Of a stretch of 64,000 bases of DNA, positions 1 to 10,791 are shown piece by piece; the stretch's first letter is position 1; every line of letters starts with the position of its first letter. The DNA comes from Streptomyces filipinensis (GTDB lineage Bacteria; Actinomycetota; Actinomycetes; Streptomycetales; Streptomycetaceae). The notes under the pieces were generated by a model, which saw only the letters and a list, made by a program, of their open reading frames with translations, ran no database searches and was not told the DNA's origin. Both the position numbers and the translations under genes were made by a program. The stretch lies in the NCBI RefSeq assembly GCF_014649495.1, contig NZ_BMTD01000001.1:907374-971373 (forward strand), given 5' to 3'.

Positions 1-61
1 CGCCCCCGCTTCGCCGGATAGGCTCTGGCCAGGACGACCGCACCCGAGGGAGGCCACGGAG

Positions 62-3061
62 ATGACGCCGGGGCGCAGAAGCAGCACCTTCACCCGCCTG
101 CTCCGACACGGCTTCACCGACCCCTCCGCCGCGGAGCGCCTCCTGGACGGCCCGGAACTCGCCCCCGTCCGCGACGACCCCGTCCTCCTGGAAGCCCTCG
201 GCGCCACCGCCGACCCCGACCTGGCCCTGCACGGCCTGGTCCGCCTCCTGGAGGCCCAGGACGGCCCCACGTCCCACCGCGAACTGCTCGACACCCTCAT
301 CGCGGCCAAGCCGCTGCGCGACCGCCTCCTCGGCGTCCTCGGCGCCTCCGCCGCCCTGGCCGACCACCTGGCCCGCCACCCCAGCGACTGGTACGCCCTG
401 GTCACCTACGAGCCCCAGGACCTGCACCCCGGCGTCGAGGAGTTCGCACGCGGCCTGGCCGAGGCCACCGACCCCGTCTCCCTCCGCGTCGCCTACCGCC
501 GCTGCCTGCTCTCCATCGCCGCCCGCGACGTCTGCGGCACCACCGACGTCGCCGAGACGGCCGCCGAACTCGCCGACCTCGCCACCGCCACCCTCCGCGC
601 GGCCCTGGCCCTGGCGCGGACGAACGCTCCGGAGGACGCCGCAGCCTGCCGTCTCGCGGTGATCGCGATGGGCAAGTGCGGCGGCCACGAACTGAACTAC
701 GTCTCCGACGTGGACGTGATCTTCGTGGCGGAGGCGGCCGACGGCACCACGGAGGCCCACGCCCTCGCCTGCGCCACCCGCCTCGCCTCGCACCTCATGC
801 GGATCTGCTCCGAGACCACGGTCGAGGGCTCCATCTGGCCGGTCGACGCCAACCTCCGCCCCGAGGGCCGCAACGGCCCCCTCGTGCGCACCCTCTCCTC
901 CCACGTCGCCTACTACCAACGCTGGGCGAAGACCTGGGAGTTCCAGGCCCTGCTCAAGGCCCGCCCGGTGGCGGGCGACGCCGACCTGGGCCACGCCTAC
1001 GTCGACGCGCTCGAACCCCTGGTCTGGAAGGCGGCCGAGCGCGACAACTTCGTCGCCGACGTGCAGAAGATGCGCCGCCGCGTGGTCGAGAACATCCCCG
1101 CGTCCGAGATCGAACGCGAGCTCAAGCTCGGCCCGGGCGGCCTGCGGGACGTCGAGTTCGCCGTCCAGCTCCTGCAGCTGGTCCACGGCCGCACCGACCC
1201 CGCCCTGCGCAGCGGCACCACCCTGGACGCCCTGCAGGCCCTGGCAGCCGGCGGCTACGTAGGCCGCGAGGACGCCGCCCGCCTGGACGAGGCGTACCGT
1301 TTCCTGCGCTCGATGGAGCACCGCATCCAGCTCTACCGCCTGCGCCGCACCCACCTCGTGCCCACCGCGGAAGCGGACCAGCGCCGCCTCGGCCGCTCCC
1401 TCGGCCTGCGCACCGACCCGGTCGCCGACCTGAACCGCGAGTGGAAGCGGCACACCGGCGTCGTACGGCGGCTGCACGAGAAGCTCTTCTACCGCCCGCT
1501 GCTCGACGCGGTCGCCCAACTCGCCCCCGGCGAGGCCCGCCTGAGCGCCGAGGCGGCCCGCGAGCGCCTGGTCGCCCTCGGCTACGCCGACCCGGCCGCC
1601 GCCCTGCGCCACCTGGAGGCCCTGGCCTCCGGCGTGACCCGCAAGGCGGCCATCCAGCGCACCCTGCTCCCCGTCCTCCTCGGCTGGTTCGCCGACTCCG
1701 CCGACCCGGACGCGGGCCTGCTGAACTTCCGCAAGGTCTCCGACGCGCTCGGCAAGACACCCTGGTACCTGCGCCTGCTGCGTGACGAGGGCGCGGCGGC
1801 CGAGAACCTGGCCCGCGTCCTGTCGGCGGGCCGCCTCGCCCCCGACCTCCTCATGCGCGCACCGGAAGCGGTGGCGCTGCTCGGCGACGGTGACGGCGGC
1901 GGGCTGGCGGCACGCGAGCGAAGCCCGCTCGAACAGGAGATCCTGGCGGCGGTGGGCCGCGCGGAGAACGCCGAGCAGGGCGTCACGGCGGCCCGCGGCG
2001 TGCGCCGCCGCGAGCTGTTCCGTACGGCCGCCGGGGACATCGTCGGCTCCTACGGCACCGAGACCAGTCCGGCCGAGGCCGACCAGGGCGCCCTGGTGGA
2101 CCGGGTCGGCGCCGCGGTCTCCGACCTCACCGCCGCCACGCTCGCCGGCACCTTGCGCGCGGTGGTCCGGGACGGCTGGGGCGACACGCTGCCCACCCGC
2201 TTCGCGATCATAGGGATGGGCCGCTTCGGCGGTCACGAGCTGGGTTACGGCTCCGACGCGGACGTCGTCTTCGTGCACGAACCCCAGGAGGGCGTCGACG
2301 AGCACGAGGCGGCCGCGGCGGCGAACAAGGTCGTCGCCGAGATGCGCCGGCTGCTGCAGCTGCCCAGCGCCGACCCGCCGCTGCTGATCGACGCGGGCCT
2401 GCGCCCGGAGGGCAAGTCCGGCCCGCTGGTGCGCACGCTGAAGTCGTACGAGGCGTACTACCGCCGCTGGTCGCTCGTCTGGGAGTCCCAGGCGCTGCTG
2501 CGGGCCGAGCCGGTCGCCGGGGACGAGGAGCTGGGCCGCCGCTTCACCGAGCTGATCGACCCCCTGCGCTACCCGGTCCACGGGCTCGGCGACGACGCCG
2601 TGCGCGAGATCCGCCGGCTGAAGGCCCGCATGGAGGCCGAGCGCCTGCCGCGCGGCGCCGATCCCAGGCTGCACACCAAGCTCGGGCCGGGCGGCCTGTC
2701 CGACGTGGAGTGGACCGTCCAGCTGCTCCAGCTCCGGCACGGCTGGGACCAGCCCGGGCTGCGCACCACCCGCACCCGTGAGGCGCTGGCCGCCGCCCGG
2801 CAGGCCGGGCTGCTGCCCGCCGAGGAGGCGGAGATCCTGGACGAGGCGTGGGTGCTGGCCACCCGGGTGCGCAACGCGGTGATGCTGGTGCGCGGCCGGG
2901 CCGGGGACACCTTTCCGACCGAGCCGCGCGAGCTGGCCGCCGTGGGCCGCTATCTGGGCTACGGCGCCGGGCACGCCGGGGACATGCTGGACGCGTACCG
3001 CCGTACGACCCGCAGGGCGCGCGCGGTGGTGGAGGAGCTGTTCTACGGCGACGGCGGCTGA
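62..3061 (+). CDS. glnE: Bifunctional glutamine-synthetase adenylyltransferase/deadenylylase
   Basis: 999 aa, the full length expected for GlnE. Two related nucleotidyltransferase halves are visible. The N-terminal half has the metal-binding motif SDVDVIFV near residue 217 (deadenylylase half in the family), and the C-terminal half has GSDADVVFV near residue 728 (adenylyltransferase half). Each is followed by a matching RPEG...GPLVRTL segment and a KLGPGGL(R/S)DVE segment, so the internal duplication is intact. The enzyme adds or removes AMP on a tyrosine of type I glutamine synthetase; its likely substrate, glnA, lies near 40.6-42.0 kb in this window. The ATG follows GAGGGAGG at 46-53. It converges on the PAP2 gene with a 19-bp gap. 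Only 61 bases upstream are visible, so promoter control cannot be judged. Confidence 0.96.
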   Translation: MTPGRRSSTFTRLLRHGFTDPSAAERLLDGPELAPVRDDPVLLEALGATADPDLALHGLVRLLEAQDGPTSHRELLDTLIAAKPLRDRLLGVLGASAALADHLARHPSDWYALVTYEPQDLHPGVEEFARGLAEATDPVSLRVAYRRCLLSIAARDVCGTTDVAETAAELADLATATLRAALALARTNAPEDAAACRLAVIAMGKCGGHELNYVSDVDVIFVAEAADGTTEAHALACATRLASHLMRICSETTVEGSIWPVDANLRPEGRNGPLVRTLSSHVAYYQRWAKTWEFQALLKARPVAGDADLGHAYVDALEPLVWKAAERDNFVADVQKMRRRVVENIPASEIERELKLGPGGLRDVEFAVQLLQLVHGRTDPALRSGTTLDALQALAAGGYVGREDAARLDEAYRFLRSMEHRIQLYRLRRTHLVPTAEADQRRLGRSLGLRTDPVADLNREWKRHTGVVRRLHEKLFYRPLLDAVAQLAPGEARLSAEAARERLVALGYADPAAALRHLEALASGVTRKAAIQRTLLPVLLGWFADSADPDAGLLNFRKVSDALGKTPWYLRLLRDEGAAAENLARVLSAGRLAPDLLMRAPEAVALLGDGDGGGLAARERSPLEQEILAAVGRAENAEQGVTAARGVRRRELFRTAAGDIVGSYGTETSPAEADQGALVDRVGAAVSDLTAATLAGTLRAVVRDGWGDTLPTRFAIIGMGRFGGHELGYGSDADVVFVHEPQEGVDEHEAAAAANKVVAEMRRLLQLPSADPPLLIDAGLRPEGKSGPLVRTLKSYEAYYRRWSLVWESQALLRAEPVAGDEELGRRFTELIDPLRYPVHGLGDDAVREIRRLKARMEAERLPRGADPRLHTKLGPGGLSDVEWTVQLLQLRHGWDQPGLRTTRTREALAAARQAGLLPAEEAEILDEAWVLATRVRNAVMLVRGRAGDTFPTEPRELAAVGRYLGYGAGHAGDMLDAYRRTTRRARAVVEELFYGDGG

Positions 3062-3080
3062 GCCGGCACCCGCGGCCCGG

Positions 3081-3956
3081 CTACGGCGAGGTCGCCGGGG
3101 CCGGCCGCAGGGCCCCGGCCGGCGCCACCCGTGGCAGCCGGTACGGCAGCGCGCCGTACCACACCCGTGCCGCCGCGAAGCCGAAGCTCAGGCACAGCAC
3201 ACCGCCGACCGCGTCCAGCCAGAAATGGTTGGCGGTGGCAACGATGACCAGCAGGGTGAGCGTCGGGTAGAGCAGCCCCAGCACCCGCACCCACGGGACG
3301 GACGTCAGCGCGAAGACCGTCAGCCCGCACCACAGCGACCAGCCGATGTGCATGGACGGCATCGCCGCGTACTGGTTCGACATGTGCTTCAGATCGCCGG
3401 AGGCCATCGAGCCCCAGGTGTGGTGGACCATCACGGTGTCCACGAAACGCCCCCCGCGCATCAGCCGGGGCGGGGCGAGCGGGAACAGGTAGTAACCGAG
3501 CAGGGCCACGCCCGTGGTCGCGAAGAGCACCGTCCGGGTCGCCGCGTACCGGCCGGGATGCCACCGGTACAGCCACACCAGCACACCGATCGTGATGAGG
3601 AAGTGCAGGGTGGCGTAGTAGTAGTTCATGCCGACGATCAGCCAATGCACCGAGTTCACGGCACGGTTGACGGACTGCTCGGCGGCGATGCCCATCGTGT
3701 GCTCGGCGCGCCAGATCCAGTCGGCGTTGCGCAGCGCCTCGGCCTTCTGCTCCGGGACGGCGTTGCGGATCAGGGAGTACGTCCAGTAACTCACCGCGAT
3801 CAGAAGGATCTCGAACCAGAGGCGGGGCCGCCGCGGATGCCGCAGCCGGGCCGCGAAAGCCCGGGCGCCCCGTCTGCCCTCGCCCGTGACGGCCTGCGGA
3901 ACGGCCACCTCCTCGCGACCTTCCGACTGCGTCACGGTCGAGTCACTCATAGCCAT
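3081..3956 (-). CDS. PAP2-superfamily membrane phosphatase (inositol phosphorylceramide synthase-like)
   Basis: About 291 aa. Several hydrophobic segments surround two PAP2-type motifs near the C-terminus: PSMHIGW (catalytic His region) and NHFWLDAVGG (second His/Asp region). This pattern fits the PAP2_3 subgroup, membrane enzymes that act on lipid phosphates. The substrate cannot be told from sequence. The open frame extends upstream to 4313, but that part is Arg/Gly-rich shadow of the LacI gene. The chosen ATG (3956) begins MAMSDSTV; an alternative ATG lies two codons inside (3950). The ribosome site is weak (AGGAAG about 18 nt upstream). It stands alone between glnE and the maltose operon and has no obvious link to either. 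Confidence 0.85.
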   Translation of the reverse strand: MAMSDSTVTQSEGREEVAVPQAVTGEGRRGARAFAARLRHPRRPRLWFEILLIAVSYWTYSLIRNAVPEQKAEALRNADWIWRAEHTMGIAAEQSVNRAVNSVHWLIVGMNYYYATLHFLITIGVLVWLYRWHPGRYAATRTVLFATTGVALLGYYLFPLAPPRLMRGGRFVDTVMVHHTWGSMASGDLKHMSNQYAAMPSMHIGWSLWCGLTVFALTSVPWVRVLGLLYPTLTLLVIVATANHFWLDAVGGVLCLSFGFAAARVWYGALPYRLPRVAPAGALRPAPATSP

Positions 3957-4018
3957 CAAGTCTGCCAGAAAAGGCTTCCTCGGCCGATCATCCCAAGGAC
4001 GGGTCCGGGGCGCACCTT

Positions 4019-5077
4019 CTACGGCATACGGACGGCGTGCGGCGCCGACGCGGTGGAACCGCGCACCACCAGCTCCGGCATGAACACGAACTCGCTGTGC
4101 GGCGCGGGCGTCCCGCCGATCTCCTCCAGCAGCGTGCGCACCGCGGCCTGCCCCATCGCCGGGACCGGCTTGCGGACCGTGGTCAGCGGCGGATCGGTGA
4201 AGGCGATCAGCGGGGAGTCGTCGAAGCCCACCACCGACACGTCCCGGGGCACCTCCAGGCCCCGCTGCCGGGCCGCCCGTATGGCACCGAGCGCCATCAT
4301 GTCGCTGGCGCACACCACGGCCGTGCAGTCCCGCTCGATCAGCGACGTGGCCGCCGCCTGACCACCCTCCAGGGTGTACAGGGAGTGCTGGATCAGCTCG
4401 GTCTCGATCACCTCGGCGGCGAGCCCCAGCTGGTCCTGCATGGCCCGCACGAAGCCCTCGATCTTGCGCTGCACCGGCACGAACCGCTTCGGCCCGAGGG
4501 CCAGCCCGATCCGGGTGTGCCCCAGCGACGCCAGGTGCGTCACGGCGAGCGTCATCGCGGCCCGGTCGTCGGGCGAGATGAACGGCGCCTGCACCTTCGG
4601 CGAGAAGCCGTCCACCAGGACGAACGGCACGCCCTGCGCGCGGAGCCGCTCATAGCGCTGCATGTCGGCGGTGGTGTCCGCGTGCAGCCCGGAGACATAG
4701 ATGATGCCGGCGACCCCGCGGTCCACGAGCATCTCGGTCAGCTCGTCCTCGGTCGACCCGCCCGGGGTCTGGGTGGCGAGTACCGGTGTGTAGCCCTGGC
4801 GGGTCAGCGCCTGGCCGATGACCTGGGCCAGGGCCGGGAATATCGGGTTCTCCAGCTCCGGTGTGATCAGCCCGACCAGCCCCTCGCTGCGCTGCCGCAG
4901 CCGCACCGGGCGCTCGTAGCCCAGCACGTCCAGCGCGGCGAGCACGGACTGGCGGGTGGTGGCGGCGACGCCCGGCTTCCCGTTGAGGACCCGGCTGACG
5001 GTCGCTTCGCTCACCCCCGCCTGCGCAGCGATGTCGGCAAGCCGTGTGGTCACAGGATTGGACTGTACCGGTCGCAT
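4019..5077 (-). CDS. malR: LacI-family repressor of the maltose operon (MalR-like)
   Basis: 352 aa. An N-terminal LacI helix-turn-helix (TTRLADIAAQAGVSEATVSRV) is followed by the hinge and a periplasmic-binding-like effector domain ending in the usual VGFDDSPL and PPLTTVRKP segments. It sits last in the malEFG-glucosidase run. The glucosidase stop and this ATG form TGAgATG, so translation is probably coupled. A GTG at 5053 would start the protein at VTTRLADIA, matching the start commonly given to MalR proteins; neither start has a good Shine-Dalgarno, so the coupled ATG was kept. Known Streptomyces MalR represses malE and amylase promoters. CTTGC/GCAAG motifs in front of malE, the amylase and the pullulanase here are its likely operators. 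The specific assignment is inference from context. Confidence 0.88.
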   Translation of the reverse strand: MRPVQSNPVTTRLADIAAQAGVSEATVSRVLNGKPGVAATTRQSVLAALDVLGYERPVRLRQRSEGLVGLITPELENPIFPALAQVIGQALTRQGYTPVLATQTPGGSTEDELTEMLVDRGVAGIIYVSGLHADTTADMQRYERLRAQGVPFVLVDGFSPKVQAPFISPDDRAAMTLAVTHLASLGHTRIGLALGPKRFVPVQRKIEGFVRAMQDQLGLAAEVIETELIQHSLYTLEGGQAAATSLIERDCTAVVCASDMMALGAIRAARQRGLEVPRDVSVVGFDDSPLIAFTDPPLTTVRKPVPAMGQAAVRTLLEEIGGTPAPHSEFVFMPELVVRGSTASAPHAVRMP

Positions 5078-5078
5078 C

Positions 5079-6728
<1,650 letters not shown>

Positions 6729-6805
6729 GGATTCCCTTAAGGATGCGGGGGGAACGACAGAGGCGCTTGCGAGGTACGTGGGTCCGCGGGCGTGCGCGGC
6801 GGCGG

Positions 6806-7714
6806 TCACGACTTGGTGCCGCCGGCGGTCAGTCCGGAGACCAGGCTGCGCTGCACGAGCATGAACACGAGGGCCGCCGGGACGGTGATGATGATCGCGG
6901 TGGCCGAGGTCCACGCCCAGTCGGGCCGCTGGTCCTGGGCGAAGGTGCGGATGCCGACGGCGAGCGTGTAGTGGTCGGACTGCATGAACTGCGTGGCGTA
7001 CGCGACCTCGCCCCAGGCGGTGAGGAAGCTGTAGAACGCGGTCACCGCCAGGCCCGGCTTGGCCAGCGGCACGATCAGCCGCCAGAACGTGCCGATCGGG
7101 GTGAGGCCGTCCACCCGGCCCGCCTCGTCTATCTCCTTGGGGATGGTGTCGAAGTAGCCCTTCATCATCCAGGCGCAGAACGGCACCGCCGTGGTCGCGT
7201 ACGCCAGGATCAGGCCGAGGTAGTTGTCGAGCAGGTCCAACTCGGACAGAAGCAGGTACAGCGGCACGATCAGCACGATACTGGGAAACATCTGGGTGAC
7301 CAGGAACGTCCACATCAGCTGCCGGCTGCCCGGGAACTTCATCCGGGACACCGCGTACCCGGCGGTCGCCGCGAGGAAGACGCCGAGGACGGTGGTGCCA
7401 CCGGCCACGACGACGGTGTTCAGGAACCACTGCGGCAGGTCCGAATGGGCCAGTACGTCGGCGTAGTTGTGGAAGCTGAGGTCCTTGAGCACCTCGCTCG
7501 GCTGCTGCCAGGCGTTCTTCGGGCCGAGCGAGATGAACAGGATCCACACCACCGGGAAGGCCGCGATCACCGTGGCCAGGATCAGGGTGGCGTGCAGGGC
7601 GATCGACGCCGCGGGGCTGCGCTCCTCACGCCCGCGTACCTTGCGGGAGGGGGCGGCGGGGGAGCGGGTGGCGGCGGGAGCGGTCGCGGGGGTCTCGTGG
7701 GTCGCTGCGGTCAT
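6806..7714 (-). CDS. malG: Maltose/maltodextrin ABC transporter permease MalG
   Basis: 302 aa with about six hydrophobic segments and the cytoplasmic EAA loop EIDEAGRVDGLTPIGTFWRLIVPLAKPG-like region that contacts the ATPase. The short Ala/Pro/Arg-rich N-terminus is cytoplasmic. AAGGAG lies nine bases before the ATG. malF ends 12 bases upstream of this start, and malE lies before that, so this is the third gene of the operon. No ATP-binding subunit is encoded here; in Streptomyces a shared MsiK-type ATPase encoded elsewhere usually energises such sugar importers (family knowledge). Confidence 0.94.
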   Translation of the reverse strand: MTAATHETPATAPAATRSPAAPSRKVRGREERSPAASIALHATLILATVIAAFPVVWILFISLGPKNAWQQPSEVLKDLSFHNYADVLAHSDLPQWFLNTVVVAGGTTVLGVFLAATAGYAVSRMKFPGSRQLMWTFLVTQMFPSIVLIVPLYLLLSELDLLDNYLGLILAYATTAVPFCAWMMKGYFDTIPKEIDEAGRVDGLTPIGTFWRLIVPLAKPGLAVTAFYSFLTAWGEVAYATQFMQSDHYTLAVGIRTFAQDQRPDWAWTSATAIIITVPAALVFMLVQRSLVSGLTAGGTKS

Positions 7715-7726
7715 GGCGGGTGCTCC

Positions 7727-8731
7727 TTACGCCTGCTCGGACTTCAGGGTGTTGCGGCGGTAGAAGGTCGAGAAGGCCAGCAGGAGGGCGAGGATGATGA
7801 TCCCGTAGGTCGCCGCTCCCGCGTAGTCCGAGATGCCGGTGAAGGCCTTGCGGAAGGCGAAGGTGACGAGGATGTCGGTGTCGCCGGTGGTGTTGTTGCC
7901 CAGCAGCAGGTAGATGACGTTGAACATGTTGAACGTCCAGATGCAGCCCAGCAGGATCACCGTGTTGGACACCGGGCGCAGACCGGGCAGCGTGACGTTG
8001 ACGAACCGCTGCCAGGGCGAGGCGCCGTCCATCTCGGCGGCCTCGTACAGCTCCTTGGGGATCGACTGCAGGCCGCCGAGCAGGGCGACCATGTTGAAGG
8101 GGACGCCGATCCAGACGTTCACCATGATCACGGCGACCTTCTGGGCGAGCGGGGTGCCCAGCCAGTTCTGCTCGGGCAGACCGACCGCGGTGATGATCTC
8201 GTTGAACACGCCGAACTGGGAGTTCAGCATCAGCCGCCAGGCGAAGACGCCGATGAACGACGGGACCGCCCAGGGCAGGATCAGCATCGCCCGGTAGAAG
8301 CCGCGCAGCCGCATCTTGCGGTTGAGCAGCACGGCGAGGCCCATGCCGATGGCGACGTGCAGCGCGACGCAGCAGACCGTCCACACGACCGTCCACACCA
8401 GGCGCGGGTAGAAGTCGCCGTCCGCGCCCGACAGGACGTGCCAGTAGTTGTCGAGGCCGACGAAGTCGTAGGTCGCGGGCCGGTGGAAGGCGCCGATGGT
8501 GGCGGCGACGTTCGACTCGTTGGCGTTGGTCAGCGACTGGTAGAAGCCGTACCCCAGCGGATACAGGACCAGCACGGCGATCACGACGGCGACCGGGGTC
8601 ACCATCGCCCAGGCGTACCAGTACTTGTCCCAGGACCGCCTGAGGCGCGAAACGCGTGCGGGGCGCGGGGACCCGTCGTCCCGCGCTGTCTTGTCGGTCT
8701 GTGCCGTGCTCGCTGCGGTGGTCATCCTCAT
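7727..8731 (-). CDS. malF: Maltose/maltodextrin ABC transporter permease MalF
   Basis: 334 aa sugar-importer permease with six predicted membrane spans and an EAA loop (LYEAAEMDGASPWQRFVNVTLPGL-type region) near residue 230. It pairs with MalG to form the channel. Two in-frame ATGs (8731 and 8725) are possible; neither has a strong Shine-Dalgarno. A long hairpin separates it from malE, which fits lower expression of the membrane subunits than of the binding protein. The short charged N-terminus precedes the first membrane span. Confidence 0.94.
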   Translation of the reverse strand: MRMTTAASTAQTDKTARDDGSPRPARVSRLRRSWDKYWYAWAMVTPVAVVIAVLVLYPLGYGFYQSLTNANESNVAATIGAFHRPATYDFVGLDNYWHVLSGADGDFYPRLVWTVVWTVCCVALHVAIGMGLAVLLNRKMRLRGFYRAMLILPWAVPSFIGVFAWRLMLNSQFGVFNEIITAVGLPEQNWLGTPLAQKVAVIMVNVWIGVPFNMVALLGGLQSIPKELYEAAEMDGASPWQRFVNVTLPGLRPVSNTVILLGCIWTFNMFNVIYLLLGNNTTGDTDILVTFAFRKAFTGISDYAGAATYGIIILALLLAFSTFYRRNTLKSEQA

Positions 8732-8774
8732 CGACTCTTTATCGGCTCGTTCGCGGCGGAGGGTGGGTGGTTCC

Positions 8775-8833
8775 GCAGCCCCGGGGAGCCCCGGTCGGGG
8801 CGGCAGCGGGGAAAGAACGTTCCCCGGGGCTGC
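8775..8833 (-). terminator. Intercistronic hairpin between malE and malF
   Basis: A perfect 13-bp inverted repeat (GCAGCCCCGGGGA at 8775-8787 and its complement at 8821-8833) lies in the 140-bp gap between the malE stop and the malF start. Such stem-loops after binding-protein genes often stabilise the upstream mRNA or attenuate read-through. The role here is inferred. Confidence 0.55.
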
Positions 8834-8871
8834 GTGTCCTTCGGTTACGGTCCGGCTACCGACCGTTCAGG

Positions 8872-10161
8872 TCAGCCGATGGAGTAGCCGGGAAGCAGCG
8901 TCTGGAACTGCTTGGCGGTGGCGTCCAGGCCGGACTTGACCGACGAGTCGCCCTGCAGGATCTTCACGTAGTTCTGCTGCAGCGGCGTGAAGAGCGAGCC
9001 GACCTGGGGGAGCGCGACGCGCGGCCGGGCGGTCTTCTCCAGGATCGGCTTGAAGCCGGCGATCTTGGCGTTGGAGGTGACCGCGGTGGTGTAGGCCGAG
9101 GTGCGGGTCGGCAGGGTGCCGGTCTTCTCCGCGATGGTGATCTGGCTCTCGGTGGACGTCATGAACTGCGTGAACAGGTAGCTGGCGTCCAGGTTGCCCG
9201 AACCCTGGTAGACGGCGAGGTTGTGACCGCCGGTCGGGGCCTGGGCCTTGCCGCCGGCGCCGGCCGGGACGGGCGCGTAGCCGAGGTTGGCCTCCTTGCC
9301 CTTGAACGCCGAGCCGGTCAGGTCGTCGCTGACGGACCAGGGACCCTGGATCAGCATGGCCACCTTGCCGTTCTTGAAGGCGGTCTGCATGTTCTGGTAG
9401 GCGTTCGCGAAGTCGACCTTCATCGACGCCTCGTCGTAGATCTTCTTCGCGGTGGTCAGCGCGGTGACGGCGCTGCTGTCGCTGACGGTGATCTTCTTCG
9501 CCGAGGGGTCGGCCATGTCGGCGCCGTTGCTGTACAGCAGCGGCAGCAGGAAGTAGGAGTCCGGGTTGACGTAGGTACCGTAGGCGCCGGTCTTCTTCTT
9601 GATCGTCTTGGCGTCGGCGATGAACTCGTCCCAGGTGGCCGGCGGCTTGGCGAGGCCGGCCTTCTTGAGCAGGTCCTTGTTGTACAGCAGGCCGAGGGTG
9701 TCGGTGACCGACGGGACGCCGTAGGTCTTGCCGTTGAACTTGGCGGTGTTCATCGCGCCCGTGCTGAAGTCGGAGGTGTTCTTCAGCGCGGCGGTGCCGT
9801 CGAGCGGGGCGATGTAGCCCAGCGAGGCGTACTCGGCCATCAGACCCACGTCGGTGCGCACCACGTCCGGCGCGCCCTTGCCGCTCTTGGCGGCCGACTT
9901 GAACTTCTGCTCGACGTCGGTGAAGGGGACGCTCTGGTAGTTCACCTTGATCTTCGGGTACTTGGCCTCGAACTGCTTGATCAGGGCCTTGTACGTCGGG
10001 GCCTCGGTCGCCGCGTCGGAGGTGTCCCAGTAGGTGATCGTGCCTGAGACGTCCTTGGGGTCCTTCGGCTTGCCGTCGGCCTTGTCGTCCGAGCCGCCGC
10101 AGGCGGTGGCGGCCAGGGCGACCACGGTGACCGCGGCGGCGATCGATATGCCACGTCGCAT
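8872..10161 (-). CDS. malE: Maltose/maltodextrin-binding lipoprotein MalE
   Basis: 429 aa extracellular solute-binding protein of family 1. The N-terminus MRRGISIAAAVTVVALAATAC is a lipoprotein signal with lipobox LAATAC, so the mature protein is anchored to the membrane by Cys21. The body shows the usual GTITYWDTS start and tracts typical of oligosaccharide-binding proteins. The ATG at 10161 has AGGAG six bases upstream; the open frame continues upstream but only into promoter DNA. First gene of malE-malF-malG-glucosidase-regulator. The promoter region carries repeated GCAAG/CTTGC motifs. Confidence 0.95.
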   Translation of the reverse strand: MRRGISIAAAVTVVALAATACGGSDDKADGKPKDPKDVSGTITYWDTSDAATEAPTYKALIKQFEAKYPKIKVNYQSVPFTDVEQKFKSAAKSGKGAPDVVRTDVGLMAEYASLGYIAPLDGTAALKNTSDFSTGAMNTAKFNGKTYGVPSVTDTLGLLYNKDLLKKAGLAKPPATWDEFIADAKTIKKKTGAYGTYVNPDSYFLLPLLYSNGADMADPSAKKITVSDSSAVTALTTAKKIYDEASMKVDFANAYQNMQTAFKNGKVAMLIQGPWSVSDDLTGSAFKGKEANLGYAPVPAGAGGKAQAPTGGHNLAVYQGSGNLDASYLFTQFMTSTESQITIAEKTGTLPTRTSAYTTAVTSNAKIAGFKPILEKTARPRVALPQVGSLFTPLQQNYVKILQGDSSVKSGLDATAKQFQTLLPGYSIG

Positions 10162-10265
10162 ATGAACTCCTAGAAGAGGGTTGCCCGGATCATCCCTTGG
10201 GAAGACCGCGGGTGCCGTCTGTCCCAATCGACGGCCGCCGGGCGCGGGAGGAACGTAGCAAGGCT

Positions 10266-10316
10266 GCAAGTCCTTGCGAAAGATGTTGCAAGGAAATTTC
10301 CGCAAGAGCCCGCAAG
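10266..10316 (-). promoter_or_regulatory. Putative MalR operator cluster upstream of malE
   Basis: Within 51 bp there are GCAAG at 10266-10270, CTTGC at 10273-10277, TTGCAAG at 10286-10292 followed by the 10-bp palindrome GGAAATTTCC (10292-10301), and GCAAG at 10302-10306 and 10312-10316. Clustered CTTGC-type repeats are the known hallmark of MalR-controlled maltose/amylase promoters in Streptomyces. Placement about 105-155 bp before the malE start suits an operator. Binding is inferred. Confidence 0.65.
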
Positions 10317-10329
10317 CGTGACGTCCCCG

Positions 10330-10791
10330 TTACCCCGGCATGTCCTCCGGACTGCGGCGATACGTGCGCACCGCCACCCCCACCACCCGCCGCACCGGGA
10401 AGTAACCGATCTCCCGCGAGTCGACGCTCTCTTGCAGGTTGTCTCCCAGCACCACCACGGATCCGGCCGGCACGGTGCCCGGGCCGAGCCGGTCGCGGGC
10501 GGCGGCCGGCACGGGCTCGCCGGGCACGGCCGCGAGCCGCTTGATCATGAAGTGCGAGGCCCGGTCCGGCCAGCTCCAGCTCTTCCAGTCGGCGCCCGGG
10601 TCCGGCATCTCGACCACCACGATCTGCCCCGACCGCAGCCGGCCCGCCCCCGTCCGGCGCCCGATCAGCACGTCCCCGGCCCGCAGCGTCGGCCGCACGC
10701 TCACCCCCTTGACGGTGCTCACCACCATCCGGCGCCGGATCCACAGCACGCCCCCGGCCGCCCCGGCGGCCGGCAACAGCAGCACGATCAC
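10330..10791 (-). CDS. Small S26-family signal peptidase
   Basis: 153 aa. One N-terminal membrane span is followed by the type I signal peptidase boxes: GVSVRPTLRAGD with the probable nucleophile Ser31, HFMIKRLAAVPGE with the general base Lys84, and GDNLQESVDSREIG. The canonical SMxPT box reads SVRPT, a mild deviation. The GTG start overlaps the stop of the upstream ABC-transporter remnant (GTGA), so the two were translated together. It is much smaller than housekeeping signal peptidases. Pairing with an exporter suggests it once trimmed a dedicated exported peptide. The active-site residues remain intact even though its partner is broken. Confidence 0.85.
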   Translation of the reverse strand: MIVLLLPAAGAAGGVLWIRRRMVVSTVKGVSVRPTLRAGDVLIGRRTGAGRLRSGQIVVVEMPDPGADWKSWSWPDRASHFMIKRLAAVPGEPVPAAARDRLGPGTVPAGSVVVLGDNLQESVDSREIGYFPVRRVVGVAVRTYRRSPEDMPG

